Source of the DNA: Nitrospira sp.
GTDB lineage: Bacteria > Nitrospirota > Nitrospiria > Nitrospirales > Nitrospiraceae
Assembly (NCBI GenBank): GCA_018242765.1
Contig: JAFEBH010000013.1
Location: 113,212 to 177,211, forward strand
DNA: 64,000 nt
Direction of reading: 5' to 3'
The notes below the pieces were generated by a model, which saw only the letters and a list, made by a program, of their open reading frames with translations, was not told the origin of the DNA and ran no database searches. Both the position numbers and the translations under genes were made by a program. Position 1 is the first letter of the stretch. Every line of letters begins with the position of its first letter. Of this stretch, positions 44,830-53,640 are shown piece by piece.

Positions 44830-46434
44830 ATGATACCTGACACGACTCTGTTGAGTGAACTTGCGGCTGCGGCCAGGCAACGGCGCACCTTTGCCATCAT
44901 CAGCCACCCGGATGCCGGGAAAACAACACTCACCGAAAAACTCCTGCTCTATTCCGGCCTGATCCGCACGGCCGGTATGGTGCGCGGACGCAAGGGCGGA
45001 AAGACGACAGCTTCCGATTGGATGGGGATGGAGCAGGAACGAGGCATCTCAATCACGGCGTCCGCGATGCAGTTTCCATACAAGGGTGCGGTTATCAATT
45101 TGCTCGACACGCCGGGGCACCAGGATTTTTCGGAAGATACCTATCGCACGCTGACTGCTGCGGATAGTGCCATCATGGTGATCGATGCAGCCAAGGGCGT
45201 GGAGACGCAAACCCGCAAACTTTTTGCCGTATGCCGCATGCGGCGGATTCCGGTCCTGACGTTGATCAACAAGATGGATCTGCCTGGACGTCCCCCCTTG
45301 GACCTCATGACGGAGGTCGAGCAGGCGTTGAATATTCACGCGAGCGCCGTCAACTGGCCGATCGGATCGGGCAGTGACTTCGTGGGCATTGTCACCAGAG
45401 CCGATCGTCAGGTGCAGTTGTTCAGCAAGACCATGCATGGTGGAGCAGCCAGGGTGGAGACGGATACGTTGCCCTTCGCAGAGCTGGGCTCACACAGCCG
45501 AGTCTCGGAGGAGATGTTGGCGCAGGTTCAGCATGATCTGGAGCTCTTGGAGATCGCCGGGAACCCGTTCACGCGGGAACAGTTTCTCGGCGGTGACGTG
45601 ACTCCGGTCTTTTTTGCCTCTGCGCTCACGAACTTTGGGATTGAAAGTTTTCTCGATGCCTTTGTGGAGTTGGCCCCCAGCCCTGGTGCACGCTTGGCTG
45701 ATCGAGAGGATGGGTCCGACTTGACGGTTGACCCGATTGATATGCCGTTCAGCGCCTATGTGTTCAAGCTGCAAGCCAATATGAATCCCAAGCATCGTGA
45801 TAGTACGGCATTTCTTCGCGTGTGCTCAGGACGCTTCGAGCGCGATATGGTCGTAAAACATCATCGACTGGGTCGCGACATTCGCTTGGCACGGCCGCAC
45901 AGTTTGGTGGCGCAAGAGCGGAGTACGGTCGAAGAGGCCTACCCGGGCGATATCATCGGGATTATTAACCCCGGGGTCTTCGCTATCGGAGATACCGTAT
46001 CTCTAACCGGAGGTTTCAACTTTAAACCGCTGCCGCAGTTCCAACCTGAGATCTTTGCGCGCCTGCGACCGACGGATGTCGGGAAGCGAAAGGCTTTCGA
46101 CAAGGGGGTCTCCCAGATGGCGCAGGAGGGGACCGTCCAAATTATGCGCAGTCTCCATGATCAGGAGATCTTGATTGCCGCGGTCGGTCGACTGCAGTTC
46201 GATGTATTGCAGTACCGGCTCCGCCACGAGTATCGCGTGGAAACTATTCTCGATGCGCTGCCGTTCAGCTGTAGCGCCTGGTTGGATGGAAATCCGTCCA
46301 CTTTTAAATCACCGTCGGCGTCGATGATGGTGAAGGACCAACGAGATAGAGTCGTTGTGTTATTCGGCGACCAACTGATGAAGACCATTGCGCGCGATCG
46401 CAATCCTGACCATCTCCTGCGGGACATGGGATAG
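44830..46434 (+). CDS. prfC: peptide chain release factor 3
   Basis: A 534-residue translational GTPase, close to E. coli RF3 (529). G1 is SHPDAGKTTLTEKLL, switch 2 is DTPGHQDFSEDTYRTL, G4 is NKMDLPGR, and the later domains II and III run to the C-terminus. The sequence KKGGKTTASDWM-like segment, here GRKGGKTTASDWMGMEQERG, separates RF3 from EF-G. RF3 releases RF1 and RF2 from the ribosome after termination. ATG 44830 was chosen because the family begins just before the P-loop; the frame opens at 44755. No ribosome-binding site is obvious. A strong hairpin follows at 46480. Confidence 0.95.
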   Translation: MIPDTTLLSELAAAARQRRTFAIISHPDAGKTTLTEKLLLYSGLIRTAGMVRGRKGGKTTASDWMGMEQERGISITASAMQFPYKGAVINLLDTPGHQDFSEDTYRTLTAADSAIMVIDAAKGVETQTRKLFAVCRMRRIPVLTLINKMDLPGRPPLDLMTEVEQALNIHASAVNWPIGSGSDFVGIVTRADRQVQLFSKTMHGGAARVETDTLPFAELGSHSRVSEEMLAQVQHDLELLEIAGNPFTREQFLGGDVTPVFFASALTNFGIESFLDAFVELAPSPGARLADREDGSDLTVDPIDMPFSAYVFKLQANMNPKHRDSTAFLRVCSGRFERDMVVKHHRLGRDIRLARPHSLVAQERSTVEEAYPGDIIGIINPGVFAIGDTVSLTGGFNFKPLPQFQPEIFARLRPTDVGKRKAFDKGVSQMAQEGTVQIMRSLHDQEILIAAVGRLQFDVLQYRLRHEYRVETILDALPFSCSAWLDGNPSTFKSPSASMMVKDQRDRVVVLFGDQLMKTIARDRNPDHLLRDMG

Positions 46435-46479
46435 AGGAAGCAGCAGGCGTCTCACCTAGGTGTCACTGCATCAGGAGTG

Positions 46480-46512
46480 ATCGACAGGCAAATATCTTAT
46501 TTGCCTGTCGAT
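46480..46512. terminator. bidirectional terminator between prfC and the VOC gene
   Basis: A perfect 14-pair stem, ATCGACAGGCAAAT (46480-46493) and ATTTGCCTGTCGAT (46499-46512), with a 5-base loop. It lies between convergent genes; the right arm also encodes the last codons of the minus-strand VOC gene, whose stop is in the loop. T-runs are weak on both sides, but stem strength and position fit a two-way terminator. Confidence 0.7.
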
Positions 46513-47093
46513 GATTTCATCAGGCTGTCGGCCTGCGGCGGCAGGAAGCCGAGGTAGCCTCGGTGCCGCTCCGCCAATTCTAAGACCGTGAAAGGCTGAC
46601 CATCGACCATCTCGGGGGAAGAAAAAATCTGCCGGAGATGGCCACCACGCTCTCCGACGATATTGCCGGCGAACACCACACCGCGCTGTTTCAATCGGGC
46701 GACAGCTTGTTCGATATCTTCCACACGCACGGCGACATGGTGGAAGACTTTGTCGCCGAACTTGTTTACCCAGCCGGGAATGATACTGGTCTGACCTCGC
46801 TCGTCCGGGTAGGCCTGATCGACGAAGAGGCCAGGGTATCCAGGTTTCCGATAGACCTTCGCATACCAGTCGTCATATTGCAGCGTTTCATCGTACGCAT
46901 AGCCTAACGACACAAAGGGTTCGGCGCCTTGGTCGATATTCAACGTCCTGATAGTGACATGGTCGATGACCGGCGAAAACCCTACGCCGGTTTCGTCCAG
47001 CATGGCCTTGAGGACATTGGCAGCCTGGTTGCGCACGACATAGTCAGCCACCATTCGTTCCATGAGAGTATCAAGTTCCTGAGCCTGATCCAT
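46497..47093 (-). CDS. VOC-superfamily protein, possible 2-oxoadipate dioxygenase-like
   Basis: A 198-residue protein with two VOC-type beta-alpha-beta units. Possible metal ligands are H45 in VIDHVTIRTL, H119 in FHHVAVRV and E172 in TVLELAERH, a two-His-one-Glu triad. The C-terminal GFLPPQADSLMKS and the DHVTIRT opening remind me of DUF1338 (HglS/FLO7) proteins, which turn 2-oxoadipate into 2-hydroxyglutarate, but those are usually much longer, so this is tentative. It lies 12 bases after the ALDH gene and completes a three-gene operon that suggests lysine catabolism. Confidence 0.65.
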   Translation of the reverse strand: MDQAQELDTLMERMVADYVVRNQAANVLKAMLDETGVGFSPVIDHVTIRTLNIDQGAEPFVSLGYAYDETLQYDDWYAKVYRKPGYPGLFVDQAYPDERGQTSIIPGWVNKFGDKVFHHVAVRVEDIEQAVARLKQRGVVFAGNIVGERGGHLRQIFSSPEMVDGQPFTVLELAERHRGYLGFLPPQADSLMKSSTGK

Positions 47094-47105
47094 GTGACAC
47101 CTCGT

Positions 47106-48635
47106 TCACGATCCGAACTTAATGCCTTGGGCCAGCGGTAAATCCGTTCCCCAATTAACCGTGTTGGTTTGGCGGCGCATATAGGCCTTCCAGGAGTCCG
47201 ATCCTGCCTCTCGGCCCCCGCCGGTGTCTTTTTCTCCGCCGAACGCACCACCGATCTCGGCTCCGGATGTGCCGATATTGATATTGGCGATCCCACAATC
47301 GCTGCCCGCAGCCGAGAGAAAACGCTCACTCCGACGCACATCGTTGGAGAACAGCGAGGAGGACAGTCCTTGCCGGACGTCATTTTGCATTGCGATGGCG
47401 TCTTCCATCGACGTGAACGTCATTACATAGAGAATGGGCGCAAAGGTTTCACGTTGTACGACCGGCCAATGGTTTTGCGCCCGCACGATCGTCGGTTCAA
47501 CGAAGTAGCCGGGGCGGGTCAGCACACGCCCTCCGTGGATGATCTCTCCGCCCTCTTTCTTGATCTCATCGAGAGCAGCCCGATAGCTTTCTACCGCCAC
47601 CTGGTCGATGAGCGGTCCCATGAGCACCTCTTTTTCCAGAGGATTGCCGATCGGCACTTGCGCATAGGCTTTGACGAGCCTGCCGGCTAATTCCTCATAG
47701 CATGATTCGTGCACGATCAGACGTCTTGTTGTTGTGCAGCGCTGCCCGGCGGTTCCGACGGCTCCGAACACAATCGCGCGGACTGCCATATTGAGATCGG
47801 CGGTCTCATCGACGATAACGGCATTGTTGCCGCTCAGTTCAAGGAGGGTTCGGCCTAACCGCTGTCCGACCAGCGATGCGACGCGTCGACCAACCGGTAC
47901 CGAGCCGGTAAAGGAGATGAGCGGGAGGTGCTCATCCTGAACCATCTGTTCCACCAGCGCCGGTTGATCGGCGATGAAGAGCGAAAAAACACCGGAATAC
48001 CCCTGTTGTTGCATCACACGATTGCAGATCTGTTGGACAGCCACGGCGCAGAGGGGAGCCTTCGGCGAGGGTTTCCAAATCACGGTATCTCCTGCGATTG
48101 CGGCTAGAAACGCATTCCAGGCCCAGACTGCCACGGGAAAATTGAATGCCGTGATCACACCCACCGGACCGAGCGGATGCCACTGCTCGCTCATGCGGTG
48201 GGCCGGTCGTTCCGACTGCATCGTGGCACCGTACAGCATGCGAGACTGGCCGACGACGAAATCAGCCATATCGATCATCTCTTGCACTTCCCCGTCACCC
48301 TCAGCTTTGATCTTTCCGACTTCCAAGGACACCAAGGTGCCCAACTGGTCCTTCTTCTCCCTGAGAGCTTGGCCGATCAGACGGACAATCTCCCCTCGCT
48401 TAGGAGCTGGCACCATGCGCCAGGCTCGAAATGCCTCAACCGATTCTTTCACGATGCGTTGGTAATCTTCTAGCGAACAGGGGTAGACACCGGCGATCTG
48501 TTCTCCGGTCGTGGGGTTAATCGAAGGGAGCAGGGTCCCGTCATTGCGACCAGACCACCAGCCATTACCGGTACTTCCACCTGAGTTGACGGCTTGGATG
48601 CCAAGGTCCCTCAATGCGGAATGACTCGTGCTCAT
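47106..48635 (-). CDS. aldehyde dehydrogenase, ALDH7-like (alpha-aminoadipate semialdehyde dehydrogenase)
   Basis: A 509-residue NAD(P)-dependent enzyme. The catalytic cysteine is in GTAGQRCTTTRRLIVHE, a segment characteristic of ALDH7A1/antiquitin, and the general base glutamate is in LLELSGNNAVIV. ALDH7 enzymes oxidise L-2-aminoadipate 6-semialdehyde to 2-aminoadipate. The neighbour encodes saccharopine dehydrogenase, which would make that semialdehyde, so the substrate fits. The start is ATG 48635 with a GGGAGG site; it overlaps the upstream stop as ATGA. The C-terminus is complete. Confidence 0.88.
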   Translation of the reverse strand: MSTSHSALRDLGIQAVNSGGSTGNGWWSGRNDGTLLPSINPTTGEQIAGVYPCSLEDYQRIVKESVEAFRAWRMVPAPKRGEIVRLIGQALREKKDQLGTLVSLEVGKIKAEGDGEVQEMIDMADFVVGQSRMLYGATMQSERPAHRMSEQWHPLGPVGVITAFNFPVAVWAWNAFLAAIAGDTVIWKPSPKAPLCAVAVQQICNRVMQQQGYSGVFSLFIADQPALVEQMVQDEHLPLISFTGSVPVGRRVASLVGQRLGRTLLELSGNNAVIVDETADLNMAVRAIVFGAVGTAGQRCTTTRRLIVHESCYEELAGRLVKAYAQVPIGNPLEKEVLMGPLIDQVAVESYRAALDEIKKEGGEIIHGGRVLTRPGYFVEPTIVRAQNHWPVVQRETFAPILYVMTFTSMEDAIAMQNDVRQGLSSSLFSNDVRRSERFLSAAGSDCGIANINIGTSGAEIGGAFGGEKDTGGGREAGSDSWKAYMRRQTNTVNWGTDLPLAQGIKFGS

Positions 48636-49723
48636 CGAAAGCAACCTCCCAATTCATTGTCCAAGAAGTGTTTTAATAAGACGGATTCCTGAGTGATGAA
48701 TCCATGGTACTGCTCAGGATGGTTCAAGACAAGGTCCATGACGCAGCAGACACTGGATGCCGTTGTGACTTGGATGGCCGACCAGAGTTTGCCCTTGATG
48801 CACTGCGGGTACACTTTCTTCACGTAGTTTTCTTCGAAGAAGCCATCTCTATTCGTGCCGGTGACCGACGCGTAGATCAAGACGACATCTTGCAGCGTCT
48901 GCGGCACGGCCCGTTCGAGCACACGCTTCAAGGTGTCCCGGTCTTCGTTGAGCTTGAGGTCTTTCATTAAGAGGTGAATTTTTTCACAATGGCCCGGGTA
49001 CCGGAGCGTCTTGTAATTCATCGTGCGGACTTTGCCGGCATAACTATCGGCCAACGTACCGAGTCCGCCTGAGGTATTGAACGCTTCATAAAGGAGACCG
49101 TCGAGCTCGATGGTTTCGTAGCCTTCGAGCGGCTGGAGCGGGACTTTCTCGCCTTCTTCGATTCCATAGCAGACATTGCCGTATTCATTGATCAGTCCAT
49201 CCGTCGACCAGGTCAGCGAATACTTGAGCGCATTGCTGGGATGTACCGGCAGCGCACCGACACGCATCTTGACCGTATCCAACGTGTCAAAATGGGTCAT
49301 CAGTTCGTGGGCCACGATACTGATGAATCCCGGTGCCAGACCGCATTGCGGCATAAAGGCATGGGTGGCTCCTGCGCTCAACACTTTGATCTGGTTGGTG
49401 ACTTCGACATCTTCCGTCAGGTCGAAGTAGTGCAGGTGATGGGTTAAGGCCAGGCCGGCAACCGTGGGGTTACAAAAATAGGGGAGGCTCGACAGAATGG
49501 CATCAAACCGATGGGTGGAAAGGTAGCTGCTGACTGCGTCCGGGTGTCGTACATCCAGGAGACAGGGTATCACTCGCTCCAGCTTGAGATTGTCGACGAG
49601 GTGGGTCGGTGCATCTAGGGTCATGTCTCCGAGATGAACTTCGTACCGACCGCACTGGTTGAGGAGACAGGCAATGAGAGAACCGATCTTGCCGGCACCA
49701 AGGACGAGCACGCGATGCATCAT
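48632..49723 (-). CDS. saccharopine dehydrogenase family protein
   Basis: A 363-residue protein with an N-terminal Rossmann motif VLVLGAGKIGSLIACLL and the saccharopine dehydrogenase C-terminal region (about 125-340). It resembles the glutamate-forming saccharopine dehydrogenase rather than lysine-forming enzymes, judged by the GLAPGFISIVAHEL segment and length. It would give 2-aminoadipate semialdehyde plus glutamate. The lysine-ketoglutarate reductase half, if present in this genome, is not here. Two ATG codons (49723, 49720) are possible starts. First gene of the three-gene operon. Confidence 0.85.
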   Translation of the reverse strand: MMHRVLVLGAGKIGSLIACLLNQCGRYEVHLGDMTLDAPTHLVDNLKLERVIPCLLDVRHPDAVSSYLSTHRFDAILSSLPYFCNPTVAGLALTHHLHYFDLTEDVEVTNQIKVLSAGATHAFMPQCGLAPGFISIVAHELMTHFDTLDTVKMRVGALPVHPSNALKYSLTWSTDGLINEYGNVCYGIEEGEKVPLQPLEGYETIELDGLLYEAFNTSGGLGTLADSYAGKVRTMNYKTLRYPGHCEKIHLLMKDLKLNEDRDTLKRVLERAVPQTLQDVVLIYASVTGTNRDGFFEENYVKKVYPQCIKGKLWSAIQVTTASSVCCVMDLVLNHPEQYHGFITQESVLLKHFLDNELGGCFR

Positions 49724-49794
49724 GAGGCATTATACCCCACGGGAACATTCTGACCACTGGCTTTGAAAAATGGAACAACGGGCAGGGTGACTCG

Positions 49795-50115
49795 TCAGCA
49801 TTGATCGAGAACATCGATGACATACTGCAGCCGTCCGTCCGGCTCTGGTGCGGTCTGGGTGTATCGGCAGGGAGGAATATCTGCTTGGAGCCGTCGTAAG
49901 AGGGTCGCCATTTTCATTGTGTTCGGCACATCGCAGATCCAGACATGCATGCCAGATTCCAATTCATCGAAGTGACGTTGTACGCGAAAGCTCGGCTGTT
50001 CCATGAAGTAGGCGGAGAGAAAACCGTTGACGGCCGTCACCACCCATGGATGGTCGTTGATGTAGCGATAACTGAGCCGGAGTTCTGTAGTCGTGACGTA
50101 TTCCTCGGACTCCAT
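49795..50115 (-). CDS. small protein of unknown function
   Basis: A 106-residue soluble protein, MESEEYVTTTELRLSYRYIN onwards, with mixed alpha/beta pattern, many aromatics and three cysteines. No signal peptide or membrane helix. The coding pattern is believable and the gene lies 71 bases upstream of the saccharopine dehydrogenase start in the same direction, so it could be the first gene of that operon. I do not recognise the family. Confidence 0.5.
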   Translation of the reverse strand: MESEEYVTTTELRLSYRYINDHPWVVTAVNGFLSAYFMEQPSFRVQRHFDELESGMHVWICDVPNTMKMATLLRRLQADIPPCRYTQTAPEPDGRLQYVIDVLDQC

Positions 50116-50574
50116 GAACGCACTCTATCAAGTCTCATATTGAGACTGCCACTGCAGAAATAGAACGACATCGAAGCACCATCCTGAGCGGAGAGATTCC
50201 GTGGCGCACTTATGGAAAGTGGAGAACATTGATGCGGGGTTATTAATGCCAAAACCGGATGGAGTCCCCTTGACCTGTTGACCATCCCGGAGTAGGGTAA
50301 CGGTGTCACGTCGATGCCGCCTCATTCTGGAGGTGGTGATCATGGTCCTCCGTGGAGCAGAATTCCAACGGTCTGGACCTGCCGGGTGTGTACTCCTCAC
50401 CAGACGGGCCTTCTCCTCGTTTCATGCCAGGTTCATGCAGGAACAGTCCGATGCCCTCTATCTGCCACAAGAAGGGCAGATTACGTGTGGACATCCGACG
50501 AGACTCCACGGCGGAGAGCAGTGCTGGCAACCTCACAAAGGACTCGCGTCGTCCGGCGCGAGAGGGGTGATTAT
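50116..50574. other. spacer between divergent small genes
   Basis: 459 bases with reading frames on both strands that I consider shadows: none shows conserved motifs, signals or start sites. It should contain divergent promoters for the genes at 50115 and 50575; I cannot place them. Confidence 0.4.
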
Positions 50575-50754
50575 ATGTCATGGCCATATTGGGGAATCGT
50601 CATCGGGCTTACAATCATGGTGATCATGATGATTGTGTGCATACGCCTACTTTCTTTGGATGACACCAAGGAGCGACAGGGAGTCAAGCCACATGCCGGT
50701 GGAGCGGATGATAGCGCTCCTGAGCCGCCAACCATCAGCAGGCGAGCTGCCTGA
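50575..50754 (+). CDS. small single-helix membrane protein
   Basis: A 59-residue protein with a membrane helix at residues about 4-26 (PYWGIVIGLTIMVIMMIVCI) and a soluble, charged, Pro-rich tail ending in SRRAA. It is too short for usual size cut-offs but has a good GAGGGG ribosome-binding site 7 bases before its ATG, which supports it. Not recognised. The zinc-ribbon gene follows 133 bases later. Confidence 0.5.
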   Translation: MSWPYWGIVIGLTIMVIMMIVCIRLLSLDDTKERQGVKPHAGGADDSAPEPPTISRRAA

Positions 50755-50887
50755 CGGTGTGGTATAGCACAATCCTTGTGAGCACGCACCTGAGGGGCGT
50801 TGTCGTTGAGACCGTGGGACTCGGAGGGGTGTGTATGCCCATCTGTACTCACTGGACAGTCTGAGCGTCAACGAAGGGGAGGGAGCT

Positions 50888-51247
50888 ATGGGACCAACCA
50901 AGGTGATCGTAAAAGGGCAGGCTCTCTACGAAGCAGTAGGGGGCAAATTCATCAAGGACGGGTTCACAAACCGGCAGGAGTTGGAAGCCTACGTGAACCA
51001 TCATTATCTCGTCCTGCCGGTCGTCGATAAACAAGGACGATCATGGCTCCTCGATGGAAAGCCGGTCTATTGCCTTCGTGGAACTCAGTACGAAACGATG
51101 AATGATGAACGAGTGCATCTGGCCCGCTGTCCCGATTGTGGAGGCATGGGAATTCGCACCGACGAATTCGCCGTCGCCTCGGAATGCATTCATTGCACGG
51201 CCTGTGGGCATGAATTCGATGCCAGGCTGGAAATGATGGAGACGTAG
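50888..51247 (+). CDS. zinc-ribbon protein of unknown function
   Basis: A 119-residue protein. Residues 1-75 are a mixed fold of unknown kind (KVIVKGQALYEAVGGKFIKD to LDGKPVYCLRG). The C-terminus carries a zinc-binding cluster: C81 and C84 in CPDCGGMG, then C100, C103 and C106 in CIHCTACGHEF. The pattern looks like a rubredoxin- or zinc-ribbon knuckle and suggests nucleic-acid or protein contacts. An AGGGAG site precedes ATG 50888; the frame extends to 50831. Family unknown. Confidence 0.65.
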   Translation: MGPTKVIVKGQALYEAVGGKFIKDGFTNRQELEAYVNHHYLVLPVVDKQGRSWLLDGKPVYCLRGTQYETMNDERVHLARCPDCGGMGIRTDEFAVASECIHCTACGHEFDARLEMMET

Positions 51248-51344
51248 GTCGGCGCACTGTCAGTACAAGGAAAGAAGCAACGGGTTGTAGATACAGTCCG
51301 GTCGCCTGAGCGGTATGGGGTGGCCCATCTGTCCGCGCACTTGA

Positions 51345-52325
51345 CTAAGTTTTCTGGTGAGCGTGCCTTGTTTGGCTGCGGAATCGAGCTGGTGGAATCC
51401 CGAACTCGCGCTTGAAAGCGCGGTTGAAGGATGGCTCCGATTCATATCCCACCTCTCCCGCTACTTCGGCCACGCTCTTGGCGCTGGACGTCAAGACTTG
51501 AGCGGCGAGCTGCAACCGCCAGCGCGTGAGGTATCCTATCGGAGTGTCGGATAGATAATGTCGAAATCGATCGGCCAACACGGAGCGAGACACACCAATC
51601 TCATTCGCCAGCAAAGCGATTGTCCAGGGGTGTCCTGGTCGCTTGTGCAAGAGTGCCAACGCCTTTCCTACGTCTGGATCTCGCACGCCGGCAAGCCAGC
51701 CTGTCTGTGTCTGCGGCAGTTGGGCGATGTAGCGCCGTAATGTTTCCACGAACAACACTTCAGACAATTTTGCAATGACCGCGGCTCCGCCTGGTCCGGA
51801 GGCCTCCACGTGATCGACTGAATATCTGAAGGTATCTTCAAGCCACTGTCCAGATGGGCTGTCACGAATATGGACCTTGATAATCGGCGGAAGTCCGGCC
51901 AAGAAGACATGGTTGAGTTGCAGGTCACAGGTCAGGTACCCGCAGACGAGTTTCGTCGTCTCTCCTCCACCGCCCAATTGGGAGAAGATACGGCCTTCGG
52001 CGAAGATCTGTTGCAGGTGGAGCGCGTTGTCGATTGGAGTGACAGGGAGACCGTTGCCCATGAGGTGTGTATTCCCATGCGGAAGGATGACGATATCGCC
52101 GGCTACCAAGGGCACAGCACGGGCGCCTTCTTCGTCCCGATAATAGCATTGTCCTTCGGTGACGAGGTGGAAGATGAACACGTGTTTAGGCTTGGATGGC
52201 AAATAGGAGGCCATCGTACGTGAGTCAGGTTCACGCGTACACCACGGAGCCGAAAATTCCCCGTTAAAGAAAACTGCGCCGTCGAGTTTCACGGCCTTCA
52301 GCACTTCTGAGAGCACATCCATCAT
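51345..52325 (-). CDS. AraC-family transcriptional regulator with cupin sensor domain
   Basis: A 326-residue regulator. Residues about 1-190 form the AraC-type cupin (cupin_6) domain, with FHLVTEGQCYYRD and VAGDIVILPHGNTHLMG. Residues about 215-315 carry two helix-turn-helix motifs (IALLANEIGVSRSVLADRFR and VAEVAGEVGYESEPSFNRAF), the AraC signature. It is divergent from the methyltransferase gene; the 197-base gap between them has an operator-like repeat. It probably controls that unit, and the ligand is unknown. Confidence 0.9.
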   Translation of the reverse strand: MMDVLSEVLKAVKLDGAVFFNGEFSAPWCTREPDSRTMASYLPSKPKHVFIFHLVTEGQCYYRDEEGARAVPLVAGDIVILPHGNTHLMGNGLPVTPIDNALHLQQIFAEGRIFSQLGGGGETTKLVCGYLTCDLQLNHVFLAGLPPIIKVHIRDSPSGQWLEDTFRYSVDHVEASGPGGAAVIAKLSEVLFVETLRRYIAQLPQTQTGWLAGVRDPDVGKALALLHKRPGHPWTIALLANEIGVSRSVLADRFRHYLSDTPIGYLTRWRLQLAAQVLTSSAKSVAEVAGEVGYESEPSFNRAFKREFGIPPARFRSQTRHAHQKT

Positions 52326-52410
52326 CTGAGGACCGTTCGTTACGAGGTCTTGCGGCTAAACCAGCTGGACGCTTGGATAAACGACCTGCAGCTTAGCATT
52401 CTCCTGATAA

Positions 52411-52435
52411 GAGAACTAGACGTTCTGCAAAGACG
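52411..52435. promoter_or_regulatory. operator-like repeats in the AraC-methyltransferase gap
   Basis: AGAAC (52411-52415) and GTTCT (52421-52425) form an inverted repeat with a 5-base centre; GACGT occurs as a direct repeat at 52418-52422 and 52431-52435. AraC proteins usually bind direct repeats. A TATAGT at 52452-52457 could be a -10 for the methyltransferase gene. Weak evidence. Confidence 0.3.
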
Positions 52436-52522
52436 TCCGAAGGCCTCTCTCGTATAGTGACGAGCAGAAACAGCGCAGTGCTATAGAGAGCGTCGTGAAT
52501 ACATAACAAGAGGGAGGACATC

Positions 52523-53341
52523 ATGACGAGCGCAACGATTGCAGAAATAGACGGTGTAAAAGCTCGGCTCAAATTGATCTGGACGGCGGGAGACTATGAT
52601 CGCTTCTCGCGATTCATGGAAGGCGGTGCACGCGAGTTCTACGAACGTCTGAATATAGCGCCGGGATGCCGGTTGCTGGACGTCGCCTGTGGGTCAGGTC
52701 AATTGGCACTGATGGCGGCGAAGGATGGCATTGAGGTGACGGGCGTGGATATCGCAGGTAACTTAGTGGGGCGAGCACGGAGTCGTGCGCAGGCGGAGGG
52801 GCTGAGAGCTTGTTTCGAGGAGGCTGATGCCGAGGCGCTTCCGTTTGACGACGCGAGTTTCGACGTGGTGGCCAGCCTGATCGGTGCGATGTTTGCCCCG
52901 CGACCTCAGGTAGTTGCCCAAGAATTGCTTCGTGTCTGCGTACCGGGCGGCACCATTGCGATGGCCAATTGGACCCCGCAGGGATTCATTGGGCAAATGT
53001 TCAAGACGGTTGCGAAGTTCATTGCACCGTCCGGTATGCCGTCGCCAGTTCTGTGGGGTGACGAGCAGACCGTTCGCGAACGGCTTGGGCACGGACTCTC
53101 GGAACTCGGCCTGACGAAACGGCAGTATCTCTTTAGCTATCCTTTTTCACCATCCGAAGTCGTGGAAGTGTTTCGTCTGTATTATGGGCCGACCAATCGG
53201 GCATTCGCGTTGCTTGACGCCGAGGGGCAAGCCCAATTGCGGCACGAGCTGGAAGCACTCTGGGCGGCGAACAATCGAGGTGGGACGGACTGTACGACCG
53301 TCTTTGCCGAATATCTAGAAGTCATTGGAGTCAGAAATTAA
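52523..53341 (+). CDS. class I SAM-dependent methyltransferase
   Basis: A 272-residue protein with a Methyltransf_11/25-type core. Motif I is LLDVACGSGQLALMAA near residues 49-64, with EVTGVDIAGNLVGRAR (motif II acid) and FDDASFDVVASLIGAMFAPR as later motifs. The substrate is not predictable. It starts at an ATG with a GGGAGG site and is followed 24 bases later by the truncated carboxymuconolactone decarboxylase gene. Divergent from the AraC regulator. Confidence 0.88.
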   Translation: MTSATIAEIDGVKARLKLIWTAGDYDRFSRFMEGGAREFYERLNIAPGCRLLDVACGSGQLALMAAKDGIEVTGVDIAGNLVGRARSRAQAEGLRACFEEADAEALPFDDASFDVVASLIGAMFAPRPQVVAQELLRVCVPGGTIAMANWTPQGFIGQMFKTVAKFIAPSGMPSPVLWGDEQTVRERLGHGLSELGLTKRQYLFSYPFSPSEVVEVFRLYYGPTNRAFALLDAEGQAQLRHELEALWAANNRGGTDCTTVFAEYLEVIGVRN

Positions 53342-53365
53342 CGCAAGTATCGGAGGAGGCACGAT

Positions 53366-53551
53366 ATGACACAGCTGAATCATAACAGCCAGCAGCAAAC
53401 AGGTCTGTACGAGATGAGCAATGTGAATAGGATAAAATTGCTGACTACGCACGCGCCGGAAGCGATGCAGGCATTTGTAGCCTTTGATAAAGCGGCGTTG
53501 CAAGCCGGCGGCGCGATCACACAGGGCACCCATGCGCTCAAAAAAATCTAG
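53366..53551 (+). CDS. truncated carboxymuconolactone decarboxylase-family protein
   Basis: A 61-residue protein with a strong GGAGGAGG site. Residues about 20-48 (NRIKLLTTHAPEAMQAFVAF then DKAALQAG) match the N-terminus of CMD/AhpD-like proteins, which usually continue for 60 or more residues with the CxxC helix pair. Here the match is lost after residue 48 and the frame stops at 53549, so the peroxidase-type cysteines are absent. It is probably the 5' end of a broken gene, or a deletion product. Confidence 0.55.
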   Translation: MTQLNHNSQQQTGLYEMSNVNRIKLLTTHAPEAMQAFVAFDKAALQAGGAITQGTHALKKI

Positions 53552-53640
53552 GGGACGAGGGTGTCGGACAGATCCACCATATCTTCTGTCCAAACGATCA
53601 TAAATCTATTCAGGGTTCGAGACTTATAGGGAGGCCTATC

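Noticed and set aside
50128..50400. Minus-strand 90-residue frame in the gap before the small membrane protein
   Set aside because: No motif, no ribosome-binding site, and competing frames of equal quality on the other strand.
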